A DNA stretch of 64,000 nt. It comes from Laetiporus sulphureus 93-53. Taxonomy: Eukaryota > Basidiomycota > Agaricomycetes > Polyporales > Laetiporaceae. Below, piece after piece: positions 1 through 12,106 of the stretch. A program made the position numbers and the translations under genes. Under the pieces are notes generated by a model. The model had not been told where the DNA came from. It ran no database searches and saw nothing but the letters and a program-made list of their open reading frames with translations. How positions within the stretch are numbered: position 1 is the first letter of the stretch; each line of letters opens with the position of its first letter. Location of the stretch: assembly GCF_001632365.1 (NCBI RefSeq), contig NW_024468521.1, forward strand, positions 186,001 through 250,000. Direction: 5' to 3'.

Positions 1-2286
1 ATTTCCGCCTTCATCTCTCTGGCTCTCCGAAGTGTCGTACGGTCCTGCGGGTTCTTGGCCACAACGCGGTCTCTTCCACAATCACCTGCTCCACATACAT
101 TGCGCTCTACAACACATCTCTGCAAATTCTTTCATCCGGCTCGCCACATACCGCCATTTCCATCTAGATACTCAGACATCTACCTTCTCCATCTCGTCTC
201 CGCCCCCCATGCTCCGCCAGCGATCGCTCATACTGCGACCGCTACATTCCCACTGCTACATTCTCTTCTGAAGCATGCGCTATCTGCTGGAATCAACCCA
301 CAAGGCCTCCATAGCAGCCAAGCAATCTTGGTCGGAATTCTCCAAGCGACGTCTATCCAGCCGTTTTGTCGTCTTCACGACGATATCGGAGACGCTCACT
401 TTACGGGGTCAGTTTGGAGAGTCACAGTGGCCCTTGGCTTGGGCGAGTGATCCGAGACGGACTCAGCAGACCCATCGGATGCGTCTCTGCCGAGAAACTC
501 CTGAAGGCGAAATGGCCTGATATTTTATCTCCGCCGATTTGCATGAACATCAGCGCGCCAATGGCCCTAGCTTTCCCTCCTCGACCCAGTGCTCCAGTTG
601 GAACTCGTTCACGTTGTATCCTCCACGTCGTACCCTGCACAGCGCACGGGATGCGTTCGTGAAACCGACAGGAATGGCGTCGATCCGGCCAGCACAGACG
701 AAGACGATATCAACGCACGGATACGGAGTGCCGCTCGCACACAAGATGGAGAGCAGCATGACGGCGTCTTCGATGGGCTACTGAGCACTTTGTGAACGTG
801 AGGGATGGAGTCGCGCGAACATAGGAAGCGGGACACATTGGCGTGCCTCGGCGTGTTCGACGACTTTGGGATGCAATCGCAGCACCTGTTGGATCAGAAT
901 GACTACGTCAAGCTACGCGAGCGCATGCGCTAGCTATATCCGCGTCGAGTCCATACCTCATCAGGTGTACGAACCGCTCGCGTAGTTTGCGCTGGACGCC
1001 AGGCTGCTTGCAGAGTTCAACAAGTTCAATGGGGCACCACTGCACATCTCGTGGGTAAGAATAGCGGGAAGTTTGGACGGAAAGTGCTGCTGGAACGACT
1101 GGATCAGGTGGGGGTATTGTGAGTGTCGTGCACGGATTGGGGTTTATGTGTGCTCACTGGATGTTGTCGCATGCTCGGCACATTAAGAATTTTTTTTCAC
1201 TGATAGCGTGGGGTTGTTATTGTTCCATGGTTCTTCGTATGTAGCACAGGAATCGGAAACGAACTTACGAGGTTATAGTTTCCTTCAAATAGTCGCAGAG
1301 AGTATTTGTTGCGCCTTCATTTGATTATGCAATTTACCCGGGCCCGTCTATCATCACTTGCATCAGCTCGTTCAATGAGACTACGCAGTCGCTCGGTGCG
1401 TAATGCGGAAAGTATGGTATCGCATACCAGCTCAGGTGAAGTGTCTATGAGCTGCTTCTTCTCCCTGCCGCAACGTCGAGTGAAGATGCCTCCAGATACC
1501 GCATCCACGACGATGATCATAAATCATACTACACTGATAATGTCAAGCTCACCGGCGGCGCGTCAACGCCTCGATAATTTGGCAACATTGCAATTGCTTG
1601 CAAACTTGATGTGCACTGGCAACAGTTGCATACTATCTCTGACCACGAATGATGTCATTCTCCGAATGCAAGTTGTCCATGCTTTTGTGAAGTTTAAGGA
1701 CGATAGCTATGATTCTTATGCTGTGTCGCCCGAATCATTACGCCTTCTCACAGTGGTCACCGGCTCATTGTGTTTCAAGCTCAATGTGAAGGCAGCTACG
1801 GTCGAAATAGCACTCGAGCATGACGCGTGAAGCTTCGGATGGGTCCTCCGAACGGAGGCAGACGCGGAAACGAGGAAGCCAGAGACGGCCTCCGTGTGGC
1901 GTCGGAGATGGTTACCGGATTGCGCGTCGGGGGGTGCAGCACACGCCCTGTTGTTACTTAGTGAGCCGATTCGGCGAGGAAACGAAATCCTAAAATATAA
2001 CGGCTGGCATTGACAACGGAAAAAGAACAACAGAGAAGAAACATGTACTGTACGATCCTAACATGAAGATGACGCAATATTAGAAAGCCCACGGCCGCAC
2101 ACTTTCAAGAGCGAGCGGCACAAAGGAGGAGGACAAACGCTGACAGCTCTAGCAAGCATATAACCCAAAGATAGAGACCTAACGACCAGAGATGAGGATA
2201 GACGTGTGCGCACCGAACCGCGCGTGTATTAAGCATATATATGGTGGGCGGTAGAACGTGCGCCCAGCAAGGTGAGGGGTGATCCT
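1..2286. other. Gene-poor stretch with degraded coding sequence
   Basis: No intact gene is recognised here. On the + strand around 804-1130 there are coding-like fragments split over two frames. One runs from the ATG at 804 and is cut by TAG at about 931 (it contains VFDDFGMQSQHLLDQ). The other starts near 935 (YIRVESIPHQVYEPL, then a TAG, then FALDARLLAEFNKFNGAPL). The amino-acid texture is protein-like but the frame is broken, so a dead gene is the simplest reading. A 174-codon open frame at 1306-1830 (+) has no recognisable domain and may be chance. The family was not identified. Confidence 0.35.
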
Positions 2287-3609
2287 TCAGAGGAAGAGAC
2301 CTGGCTGCAACTTTGACGTGTTTGTGCAGCTGACCTTGCCCTCCAGGATCAACTCGGCGATGATCCTTCCCGTTCCTGGGGCGTTGCAGATGCCCTACAC
2401 ATCGCAAATCGCATGAGCACGAATGACACGCATCGATCGTTCACAAGGACTCACCCAGCATGTGTGACCGGTCGCGACGATAAAGCCCTTTGCTACCGTA
2501 ACTGCCTCTCCAACTATAGGACCTCCACCAGAACTGACGACAGGCAAGAAGCATGCCTGCCTTCGATCGACGATCCCCTCCCGCAGCTCCTTCGAAATGC
2601 TCGAGACGTGTTGCCGGACACTCTCGCACGCGGCCTGATCAACCTGCACCTCGTCCACTGTGTCCGGTAGCCTCGAGTTGTCGCCCGGTCCACAGCAGTA
2701 CACCTCATTGTCCGGGCGGGGGTAGATTTCCGGGCTGACGTGCTGCGGCACCCTCGTCCTGCCCGTCAACGGTAGCTGGATTTCCGTAAAGAGCACATAC
2801 GGCGCGATCTTCACGCCCGACTTGGGGATGATAGTGATGCTGTGCGCGCGGGTGCCGACGATAGGCAGAGAAGGGAGGAGCTTCGGCGCCCACGCGCCCG
2901 CCGCGAGCACGACGTGCGTCGCAGGGATGGTATGCGAGCCGGGACGTGCACCGACGCCTGTCTCGACGTACGTAACGCTGCTCACACGCCCCTGGGAATG
3001 ATCAATCCGGATTGAGTTCACCTTCCCCGTTATGAACCGCAGCCCCTTCTCCTGCGCGAGCTGCAGCATGCTCGTCGTGAACTGATACGGGTGCACCTGG
3101 GCCGTCGCGCCCGGCGGCGCCATCGGCGTGTAGGATTGCGTGAGCTCAGGCTTGATCCAGTTTAGGTCTTCTGGGAACCCAGTCTCTGCGAGCTTGCGCC
3201 GATTCCAACCCGCGTCGAGTCCGTTCGTCTTCTCGAGGTTCCGCCGCTCTCCACCCTTCCCTACGCCCGACCCCGTTCCATCCTTGAGTGATTCTCCCCG
3301 TCCTTCCCAGCTCCCGCACCCGACAAACCGGAAACCCCAGCGCTCTGCGCCGTTGTGCTCCTTGGCGAGGCGGACGTGCTCCGGGAACGAGATACTCACG
3401 AGCTCCTTCGGGTAGGCCCACTTCGCGACCAGTCCGCCTGCCTTTCCCGATGCGCCCTTCGCGACGCCGCTCGCTGAGGCCTCTATCAACGTGATCTTCG
3501 CGCCTGACGAGGCAAAGAGGGGGTGGGAACAAATGTAGTATGCTGCTGTGCAGCCGATGATACCGCCGCCGATGATCACGATGTTCTTTTCACTTGCATC
3601 GTCAGACAT
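2287..3609 (-). CDS. FAD-dependent oxidoreductase (DAO family)
   Basis: Two exons, 2455-3609 and 2287-2394, encode 420 aa. The intron (2395-2454) runs GTGAGT...TAG, and splicing restores the motif GHTCWGICNAPGTG. The N-terminus has a Rossmann dinucleotide motif GGGIIG (residues 14-19) after a hydrophobic strand, followed by a glycine-rich turn (GASGKAGG). This is the layout of the D-amino-acid oxidase/glycine oxidase fold (DAO superfamily). The C-terminal GHTCWGIC...GTG segment contacts FAD in such enzymes. The substrate is probably an amino acid or another secondary or tertiary amine, but it cannot be read from sequence. The frame stays open upstream to 3987, but that extension looks like 5'UTR, so I chose the ATG just before the Rossmann fold. 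No transit or signal peptide is seen. Cytosolic or peroxisomal location is inference. Confidence 0.88.
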
Positions 3610-5389
3610 GTCGAGTGAGACGATTATCAGTATGAGAGCAGCCCAGAAGTCGAGTCCTTTGCCGTGGTTGGTCGTGCAGAGAAGACAAAACAGAGACAAG
3701 AGGAGTCGGGCGGGCTGATGCAGTGCGATAGTCTGGATCTTGAGGAATTTGTAGTAGTGCACATGACATCTGAGAGCGAGTTCTGTTTTAGAAGTGACGG
3801 GCGCTTCAGGTTGCCCACTTGGTTCCGCCGAATTCATCGTCTGATGTTCGTCCGATAGCGGACTGCTTCCAAGACACTTGTTCATGGATCGGCGCGAGAC
3901 CTGACGCTTGCAAAACAGGGAAGCGATGGCACTGAATGATCCGAATGAACAGATTGCGCTGACACGTAAAGTTCCACCGGAGTCCAAGTCCGAGCATTCC
4001 AGCGAAGTGTATCCGCCTTGGGTAAATTGGGGAAAGCTCGCAGCAATATACTTGGCTCGTGGTCATCTCCGTCCATGAGATATACAATTGTGATCGAAGA
4101 TGGGCACCTCGACACTGCGCACTGGCTTAGAATCCAATGCAGCCGATCCGCTGTGCTCGCTTTCGTGTCGTCAAGAATTCCAGATTTGCTTTATGACGGC
4201 CGTGGTGATTATTCTCCAGTTTCAGCCACAAGATCCAGGATAAACGCAGCATAGACGGAGACTGAGGAGAGCGGAAGACGCAGGCACCGCGAGTCGGTGT
4301 GGCCCGGTATAAAGAAGGGAAAGAGCAAACAGATGACAATAACGCGTCGCGTCGCGCGTCGCCTTGAAGTCACCCTGGACTTCTTTTCTCTCCGTCAAAG
4401 CGGCCGACGTTTACCTGATGCTGTGCGGCCAATCAGTATACTGCGTGACAGGCAACACATACTCTTCTAACTCAATGGCTACTCGCAAGGCAACAGCAAA
4501 GATCCTGTGACGCTCTCATTGCTTTTGCCAGACGGACCACGATAATACCATCAATCTTGCCCGATGACCGACTGCTTGGAATGCCTTCCATCCCGCACGG
4601 CTCGACGACAGAGCAAAAGCGCGAGTTGCGCGAAAATCATTTCGATCGTACCTCTAATCATGGCAAGGTTTCAATTAGAGGATTGTCCGCTGCGCACAGC
4701 GCCACGGGATCCGCCTGGACCCATGAGAAATGCTATGCATACCCTTCTTTGTGAGTTTCCCGCCCTCACGCACGCACCGTCGTAATATTTTCGCGCCCAT
4801 TGTCTATCTGTACCTTTACAAGCCGTCGGACAGGCATGTCACGAGCATCGACAGTCGATTCCCCCGTCATGGGTGGGAAGAGCGAGCTGCGGTCGCGCAC
4901 ATTCTGTCTCTTGACCGTTCCGGAGTATCTACATCGTGACAGGTGTGTTCGCTGACAGATGAGTCAACATCGCATGATGCAGGCGGTGGAGGAGGCCCGA
5001 GGATGGTGGCCTACCGAACGGACACGTATGATCAGGTGAGTGGACTCGTTCATTATGAGGTTTCGAGAATATACCCGGCTGATCGACATGGTTCTGCAGT
5101 GACGAGACCTGTGTTCGCTAGTGAGTGAGGACATGTCTGGCTCCTAATCTTTTGATGAAATTTGCATGCCTTTCTTGCTTCAGGGTCTACGCCTACAGGT
5201 AGCTAAGTCATGATTAGCTATAATGTGTCCTCCCATCAATATGCGTAGGAAGTGCACGACTCACGTTCGCATGTTGTAGCAGATTGATTCATAATAGAAA
5301 TAAATGGATACTAGTTGCTGCACATATGATACACTGGTATTTGCTACAAATTGTTCATGACATGATATCTATCCATATGATCTGATACA
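3610..5389. other. Intergenic, no supported gene
   Basis: Only short open frames occur (all under 100 codons). An ATG at 4836 (+) opens a short protein-like frame near possible splice sites, but no consistent gene model emerges. From 5200 to 5390 the sequence is AT-rich, as expected for the 3' flank of the following minus-strand gene. Confidence 0.5.
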
Positions 5390-6819
5390 CTAAATGCGTG
5401 GTGGGATACTTTTTCTGCCGCCGACCTCAACGCCGAAACGCTTCAGCTTTTCAAAGTATTTCTGCACACGGCTGGCAACCTGCCTGGCCGTCCTTCGCCC
5501 ATTCATCGCCTTGGATATCTTTGCCCACCTGCGACGCACATGGACATCAGTAAGCTGTCAAGCAACAATCATCGCATAGAGTGTCATCCCACCTGTTCTT
5601 CTCGCCCTCGGGTATTTCCTCTAGGAGCCGCTCCAGGAGGTGCTGCTCAGAGACGGACCACGCCTGCTTGTACGTCTCCGATTTTGGCTTTTCCTTCTTC
5701 TTTCCATTCTGCTTAGCATCAATCTGCTCCTCACCGTCAACGTCCCTCTCAGCCTCCGGCGCAGCTGCGACCTTTGTCTCTGCATCGCGCTTTCTCTTCC
5801 CCTTAGCGGACAACACGGATGAGCTGACATCAGTCTCTCTTGCCTGCGCCTTCCTGCTCGGCTTGCGCTCGCGAACAACTCTGACGTGACTATCCTCAGA
5901 GGAAGCCACTGGAGGAAGACCAGAATATGTCGAGACGGATGAAACAACGGATGTGGGCGGAGTATCCACCTCCATGCGCATCCCGTGCTGTCCCGGCCCC
6001 AGCGCAGACGTTTCACCCTCCGTGTCCCCATCAGCAGAAATTTCCACCTCCCCGCTCTCATCTTCCTGATCCCGCCGAATGAACACGCCATTCACGGTGC
6101 GCGGGCGGCGGAGTCCCGCAACGAGGGGCACGTCTTGCCCACGGTCGATGCGGCGTTTCTTGAGCTCGCGGATCTTCTCACGCTCGCGCTGCCGACGGAG
6201 CTCCTCAGGATCGAGCGCGTCGTCTTCGTCGGATGCGGAGCGCTCGGCGAATAGACCGTAGGCGGGGAGGATGGGGTCGAGGATAACTGCGCGTTGGTCT
6301 TTGACGAACTGCTGAAGGGGAGAGAGGGGAGAGCTTTGGGTGAGGGATGAGCGGCTCCGTTCGCCTTGTACACGCCTGAGAGTGGACGCGAGGTCTTTGA
6401 ATGGGGATGGATCTGAGGCGAATGAGTGAAGAAAACGCATACATCTAGTCGAGAGTCTCACCATAAGACCTAAACACTCCCCAATCAATTTCTCTTGCAA
6501 TGGATGGAGTCAAACCCGGCTGCTCACTCAATCTGAGAGAACTTAGGGCCAGCTATTTATTTGCATGCTCTTAATGTGGTCTGTCCCAAATCGAAGAGCT
6601 CAGCTTACCTTTTTCATGATCCCCTCCATATGACAACCATCGTCTTCTACGATTTGATTCCTCAACTCCCGTAGTCTGGCGATGTCATCCTGTGTCTGTT
6701 TCAACAAGGCCTTTTGCGACTTGATGAATTCCGAAAGCGCCTCCAATCTGTGCCTCTCGTCAGTCGGCGTAGTTTGCGCACGCGTGCTTCACTCACGTTT
6801 TGGCGCGCTTATCTTCCAT
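5390..6819 (-). CDS. Myb/SANT-domain protein resembling ZZZ3
   Basis: Five exons: 6797-6819, 6609-6747, 6462-6519, 5593-6412 and 5390-5528. Together they encode 392 aa. The N-terminus (about residues 8-50) is helical and coiled-coil-like ([20 protein letters not shown]). The middle is disordered and charged. The C-terminus is a single Myb/SANT repeat: W at [17 protein letters not shown], then RWAKIS, then [17 protein letters not shown]. This repeat closely resembles the SANT domain of ZZZ3, a subunit of the metazoan ATAC acetyltransferase complex. The last exon completes the third helix. No ZZ zinc finger is encoded, so the chromatin role is inferred only from the SANT domain. The acceptor of exon 2 could also lie 6 nt upstream. 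The gene is divergent from the SDR gene and shares a 465-bp promoter region with it. Confidence 0.8.
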
Positions 6820-7284
6820 CGAATGGGTGACATTTACAAAAGTATGATGCAGAGGCGTTGCGGCAGTGTGAGCGCGGATTTCCGAGTTGCGCCCAAGCGG
6901 CGGAGGCGTCAAGTTATTCAGCCACTGCACTGCCCGGCGATCGCCGTGAACTCAAAAAGATATCTAGAAAACGTTAACAGTTCTGCAGCTTACGATGTCC
7001 TTGTGGGCGAAATCGTGGCCGGATGTTCTGATGTCCACATCCTCTGCATCGAACCTGACTCCGGAAATGATTCCACAATCTGTTGTTTCTCCTCCTGGGT
7101 TACACCAGCCATGTACATTTGATTCAAGGCAATTCAATATCCGCGTTTAAACCAAAATCAGCTGCTCTTTCCGGAGTTATCTCTTTACCGACCCCACACG
7201 TTGAAGACGCGATACAACTCCATCTCCTCCCAACTTCCAGGTTCCCCGCAAACTTAAAACAACGTTAAGAACGCCTGAGACGGC
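6820..7284. promoter_or_regulatory. Divergent promoter region between Myb gene and SDR
   Basis: These 465 bp separate two divergently transcribed start codons (6819 minus, 7285 plus), so both promoters must lie here. I see no clear TATA box or named operator. A 146-codon open frame at 6682-7122 overlaps the neighbouring gene and is treated as chance. Confidence 0.45.
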
Positions 7285-8838
7285 ATGTCGGACGGTATGG
7301 TCGATTGTGAATGCAGTGACGACGGGTCTTACACGTGCGACAGACTTGACAATCCCTTCGCTGTTCGATGTTCAGGGCAAAGTGGGTAAGTGCGCTCCTC
7401 CTCTCATAGATCACAACGGGTGCCGTAATCAGAATTATTAGTGGTCATTACAGGCGGCGGTATCGGCATTGGCACGATGATCGCGTCTGCCTTTGTGCAG
7501 AATGGCGCAAAGGTGTACATTGCTGCTCGTAAAGAGGCTCAGCTGAAATCGGTCAGTGCCTTTGCATTCCGCAAGGTGTTTGTAGCAAGTGTTCCAATCG
7601 AGTATCTAACCACAGACTGCCGAGACGCTGAACAAGCGTGGTCCGGGAAGTTGCCACTACTTCGTTGCCGACTTGAGCGTGAGTAGGACCTTCGCCTTTC
7701 CATGCGCTGTCTCTCATTCTGGATAACAAATAGACGAAAGCCGGCTGCGAAGCACTTGCCGCTTCCATTAAAGCCAGAGAGCCCAAAATACACGTTCTCG
7801 TGAATAACTCGGGTACTACTTGGGGCGCGCCGTACGACAAGTGAGCGCTGCGATATCACCGCAGAAAAGCATGAACGTCATCTTCACGCCTTTCTAGCTT
7901 TCCGGAAATAGGTTGGGACCGTACTCTCGCGCTGAACGTCAAGAGTATTTTCTACTGTGCGCACTCTCTATACCTAGCCTTGCTCAATGCTGACTGAGGA
8001 CGTGTTACAGTGACCGTCGCGTACGTTTCCGCTCTATATGCGCTGGTTACATAGATTTTGACGTCAACTCCCTGCACGATAGGCTGACCGACGCGCTAGA
8101 AGCGGCGGGCTCCCAAGCCGATCCTGCACGAGTGATCAATATCTCGAGTATCGCGGGCTTGACATCATCGCCTTGGGATAACCGTGTGTCTATCGAAGGC
8201 GTTGGACTGTGGAGTTGTGCGTGTGTTCCTCGGTCAGCCTCTATCTTTAGCTGACTCCGACCATTCACAGATAACACAAGCAAAGCTGCAGTCAACCATC
8301 TCACGACGCAGCTTGCTACGACGCTGCTGCCAAAGCACATCACGTATGTGTATATTTTACCCGTGCATGTGTGAATGCTGACAAACCTTGTTCGTCGACC
8401 TTCCGGCAGCGTAAATGCGATCCTGCCGGGGTGAGCACAAGTCTTTGGTTCTCTCGTCCTGTTTCACGCAGGTAAGAGCCATCAACAGGATTTTCCCATC
8501 CAACATGACGAAGTTCGGCTTGAAAAAGCATGGAGCAGATAGTGTTGCATTGCAGAATCCCATGGGTACGTTCAATCCTTGTCAGCCTTGCCGTCGTCAT
8601 TGAGCTGATGAATGCAATGATAGGCCGGCTGGGCACGCCGCGAGACATGGCAGGCGTCGGTATGTTCCGGATCTCCTCTCAGCTCCTTCGCGTCTCACTC
8701 AGCCTTGTATTTCCAGCGTTATTCCTCGCGAGCCCTGCCGCTTCGTATGTAACGGGCGCACACATAGTGCTCGACGGAGGAGACCTTATCTCGTTGCAAA
8801 TACCGAGGCCCTCAGATAAGGCAGCGGCGAAGCTCTGA
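7285..8838 (+). CDS. Short-chain dehydrogenase/reductase
   Basis: Thirteen exons: 7285-7294, 7344-7385, 7442-7551, 7616-7678, 7734-7840, 7898-7956, 8011-8020, 8083-8216, 8271-8343, 8410-8430, 8489-8565, 8624-8659 and 8717-8838. They encode 287 aa. The classical SDR layout is present: cofactor loop TGGGIGIG (residues 21-28), NNSG (99-102, usually NNAG), catalytic serine in INISSIAG (about 155), and the YNTSK motif with Tyr179 and Lys183. The C-terminus YVTGAHIVLDGGD is typical of the family. It most resembles fungal reductases annotated as RhlG-like 3-oxoacyl-ACP reductases. NADP(H) use and the substrate are inference. Two exons are only 10 nt long. The start exon gives MSDD joined to LTIPSLFDVQGKV, which fits the usual fungal N-terminus. 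No targeting signal is seen. Confidence 0.9.
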
Positions 8839-9265
8839 TGTCAGAGCCTATGATGGAGAGGACGTGGATTCTTGCATATGTAGTAAGTGGTTGGTATATG
8901 CCCTCACTCTCGCCCCTGATGTTCGTATTGATGAAGAGTTGGTCTGCCTCGTGTGACAAGGATTGGGTTATCGCTCCGATCTACAGAATGTACAGTACGC
9001 CATATGAATGCCAGGCTCTTGTGGCGCCTTACGCCTATACAGTATATGTCATGTTTATCGACACGCTAGGCTGCATTACATTGGTACGTTTATTTATTCT
9101 TTCAAGTATTGAAACACATTAGAGGCACTGTCAATGGTCGCATCCGTCAATGTCCAACCCCCCTCGCGGCGCCGTCCCCACCCCTTCATCGTCTTCAACA
9201 AAGTCTCGCACTTCCCACCGACGCCCTCGTACGCTGTTCTATGCAACACTGCATTTCCACCACGC
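8839..9265. other. 3' flank, no gene seen
   Basis: This lies between the SDR stop codon and the relic that follows. Short open frames only. Nothing is recognisable. Confidence 0.5.
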
Positions 9266-9815
9266 TCACTTCTTCGCAAATCCCGTACTAAGCTCAAAGT
9301 CTATGAGAGGAGCGTCGTCGTTGTTCGGGCTTAGTCGCACCTGTATCTTCCTTTGAGTCCACGGCGGCATCATGCAGGCGTCGTACGCACGAATGGCGCG
9401 CATGAAGATGGACGACCAGTCCTAGATTCCGTCTTCGATGCGAAACGGCCTGGAACGGTGGTCAGTATACATAAGCTGAAATGTGCGGGCTCAATCCGGG
9501 CGTCAGTCTCTCCAAATGGTGAGATGTGCAAAGCATTTTGGCCTGCTTCTAGAAGCAGCGCAAAACTCGTCACCTTCACATGAGCGAGCATGAGCACCTG
9601 GCTAATGCGCGTTCCACGTTACCCTGCTCCTCATGAATACCACCGTGCTCGACCGCCTGTCTCGTATGCGCGCCAGTACCACATTTCAAGTCGTTTCCAC
9701 CACCCCGGACCTGATCGTGCGGAACTGTGAATGGCTGCTGCAGGCCTGGATATCCCTCGTCGTTTGGCAGATACGAGGTGCACCTATCCGCTTTCCTCGA
9801 GGTAATAATTTACTG
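9266..9815 (-). pseudogene. Degraded gene, conserved-looking C-terminus
   Basis: On the minus strand a strongly protein-like tail reads DWSSIFMRAIRAYDACMM, continues through PPWTQRKIQVRLS, and ends ELSTGFAKK then TGA at 9268-9266. Immediately upstream the same frame carries an in-frame TAG (SRPFRIEDGI, stop, DWSS). Further upstream, coding-like text occurs in other frames (HVKVTSFALLLEAGQNALHI; YLPNDEGYPGLQQPFTVPHD), with a TGA between them. At least three frame changes or stops cannot be explained by GT-AG introns of normal length, so I call a pseudogene. I do not recognise the family. A badly spliced but live gene is the alternative. Confidence 0.5.
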
Positions 9816-10528
9816 GTGACCAGTGATAATCCATATTTCCTGATACCGGGGCGAGAATTCGGACGAGTTGAAACGGACCCGTTGTCCAAACGCGATCACG
9901 TGATAACAAGCCAACGAACACTCCTGCACGGTTGATAGAGAGAAGTCGCGTTGATTAGCTGTTATGATACAATTAGATTATAAGAACATGAGATGAGAAA
10001 GAATTTAACATGATGCGTGGGATGCTGATGCTTTAAGCTGATGTCACATCAGCAGGCGAGCTGAGACTAGATGAGAAAGCTCAGAGTCTTCCAGTCGCTG
10101 AATGTGTGCATTGAAACAGAGGGAACCTAAACCAGCAACTTAGTGCTATTTGATGATGCACAGCTAGGGAGCTCACGTTGCGCTCAGAAACGGGGATGCC
10201 ACGACAGCATGGGCGATCACAATCACGCGAAGACCCTGCAAGCCTCTGACAGTGTCAGCCTCTAGAATTAGGCACATATAAACGCGTCCTCTCGCTCTCG
10301 TCTCTTCAGGAGCTGGTCTCCTTCCTCCAACCGTCACGACTCGTTCGTGTGCTTTCGTTCGTCTATTTTCGTCCTCTCTCACAGCTGGTCCGTGTGCTTT
10401 CGCTCTGTCACGGCTGATCCGCGCGCTTTCGTTCGCTTTCGTCACCGACATCTGAGGCCGACACGCTGGGCGAGCATCATCATCATCCACTCGTAAAACT
10501 TGCATCAATACTCACCCTTGTACAGCCT
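9816..10528. other. Intergenic, pyrimidine-rich near 10.3-10.45 kb
   Basis: No gene is supported. From about 10290 to 10450 the + strand is rich in CT with repeated ctttcgttcg-like words, resembling a fungal 5'UTR or promoter pyrimidine tract ahead of the candidate gene that follows. Confidence 0.4.
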
Positions 10529-11085
10529 ATGCAGCCGTGTCCGCGAATCTTTCGCCGTCAAGATCAGGGTCGACAGCAGAGATACCGCAACTTAGTCATC
10601 GGGGTTCCTTTCCTTCTTCGCCAACTTCTGAGGAATCGGAACGCTGGGTACGCCTCACTACCATTGCACATGGTCCCCGCTTTTCACTCTCGCGCTCCTT
10701 TAGACATGCCCGCGAACTTTCATCGTCAAGGTCAAGACCAACAGCAGAGATACCGCGACTTGGAAGTGGCTCCTCGTCGGTGGTTGTCTTAGACAACACG
10801 CTCAGTATGTTTCTGCCATCCCTCACAACCGCATACTGTCGATACTGACGTTGATCCAATCGTCGCAGACGTGTGTTCTCGCGCCATCGAACTGTATCAT
10901 GAAGTAAGTTACATCCTTTGACACGCCTGCAGTCGGTGGCTGACAAGTGTAAACAGGAGTGTACGTTGGAGAGAGTGGTCAAAATCTCGAGGCTGGACGT
11001 GGAGCACCGAGAGATGAGTAGGAGGAAGGCCGAGCAGTGCGCCGCGGAATTTGGAGCAGGCCTTCGACGTGGAGGATAGGGGTGA
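10529..11085 (+). CDS. Possible spliced gene or relic with internal repeat
   Basis: The frame from about 10537 reads SANLSPSRSGSTAEIPQL and later ARELSSSRSRPTAEIPRL, a duplicated stretch of about 25 residues. It can be spliced: CTCA joined across 10805-10868 to AACGTGTGT, then across a second GTAAGT...CAG intron (10903-10958). The result is LNVCSRAIELYHEECTLERV followed by a charged helix (VVKISRLDVEHREMSRRKAE), probably a coiled coil. That frame ends at TAG near 11078, while coding-like text continues in the +1 frame. The start codon was not found in frame. The family is unknown. It may be a live gene whose model I cannot complete, or a recent pseudogene. Confidence 0.35.
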
Positions 11086-12106
11086 AGGACGGGGAGCGGC
11101 CAAGAACTCGAAGCTGGACTTTGAGCTCGGGGAGAATCGTTACGGACGCGGAGATAGGTGTCGGACTCCATCAGGTACATAGTCACGGACTCGGAGATGT
11201 CGATGGACTCCATAGAGACAAAGCAACGGTCTTCGTTGTACGAGAGTAACAGTCGGTGGTAGCTGTACGGTCGAGCTGGTACTTGATCAAACACTACCGA
11301 TTCTTCCTGGCATACTATTGCTGCGGGAGATATGGCAAGCCTATGTAGACCCAATAGACCGCAATATCGCGGAACGTTGTGAAGCATCAGATCAATAGAA
11401 TATAGGCGCGAGGGACAGAGTCGACTGCGATCCGGGCTGTCTACGTTCTGCATGAATGCTAAACCAAACCAGATAAACAGCAGATCAGTGCCAAGCATTC
11501 TCGGGCATAAAGTAGCATCAGCGAGGCTTTCACTAGAGCTCTTTAACGCTTCCAACCGACAGAGACGCAATTCCAAATGGAAGCGATTCCGACGGGCGCA
11601 TTTGATCTCCAATGCACGAGAAGTAACTGAAGGCGGCCAGTTTCAAGCCGATCTTGTGCATAATCCAGTTGCATCGAAACATCGACGAAATGCGATCATG
11701 TTGATCAAAAGCCGTGGGTCAGTAAAACCAGAGAGGTCGAGCACCACATTTAACGAACGCCTCGAAAAGACCGCAATCAGCATTTTGAGCCACCAGTATC
11801 AAATACTGCCAAACATAAGGCAAGCGCCCATGCATTGCTCACTTACTATGCCCTGACGACCAAGCTCCATGACCGCTTCGTAACGACTGCCCGGACATAG
11901 ATGTACGTGATCATAAAGAAAACGCCATCCCGTCACTGAAACCGGTGTACGATGATTAGGAAGTTCTCGGAGGTCGTTACGTGCATCCGAGGTACGCAGA
12001 TTCAATTGAGCCACAACCGGTTTGATTTACAGTGACCAGAGAGCTCCCTTTAAGCAGTGGATAGTAACTATCGAAGCGACGTTATTTCTCTGCTGAAACT
12101 CTCATA
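11086..12106. other. Intergenic, no supported gene
   Basis: A 134-codon frame (11452-11856, +) and a 338-codon minus frame (10596-11612) are present but neither shows a domain, and their composition is not protein-like. Both are treated as chance. Confidence 0.45.

Noticed and set aside
2395..3987. Longer 530-codon version of the FAD oxidoreductase
   Set aside because: The extra N-terminal part is not protein-like and precedes the Rossmann fold start; the true C-terminus needs the second exon.
10596..11612. 338-codon open frame on the minus strand
   Set aside because: It lies antisense to the candidate spliced gene, has no domain, and its composition looks like random translation.
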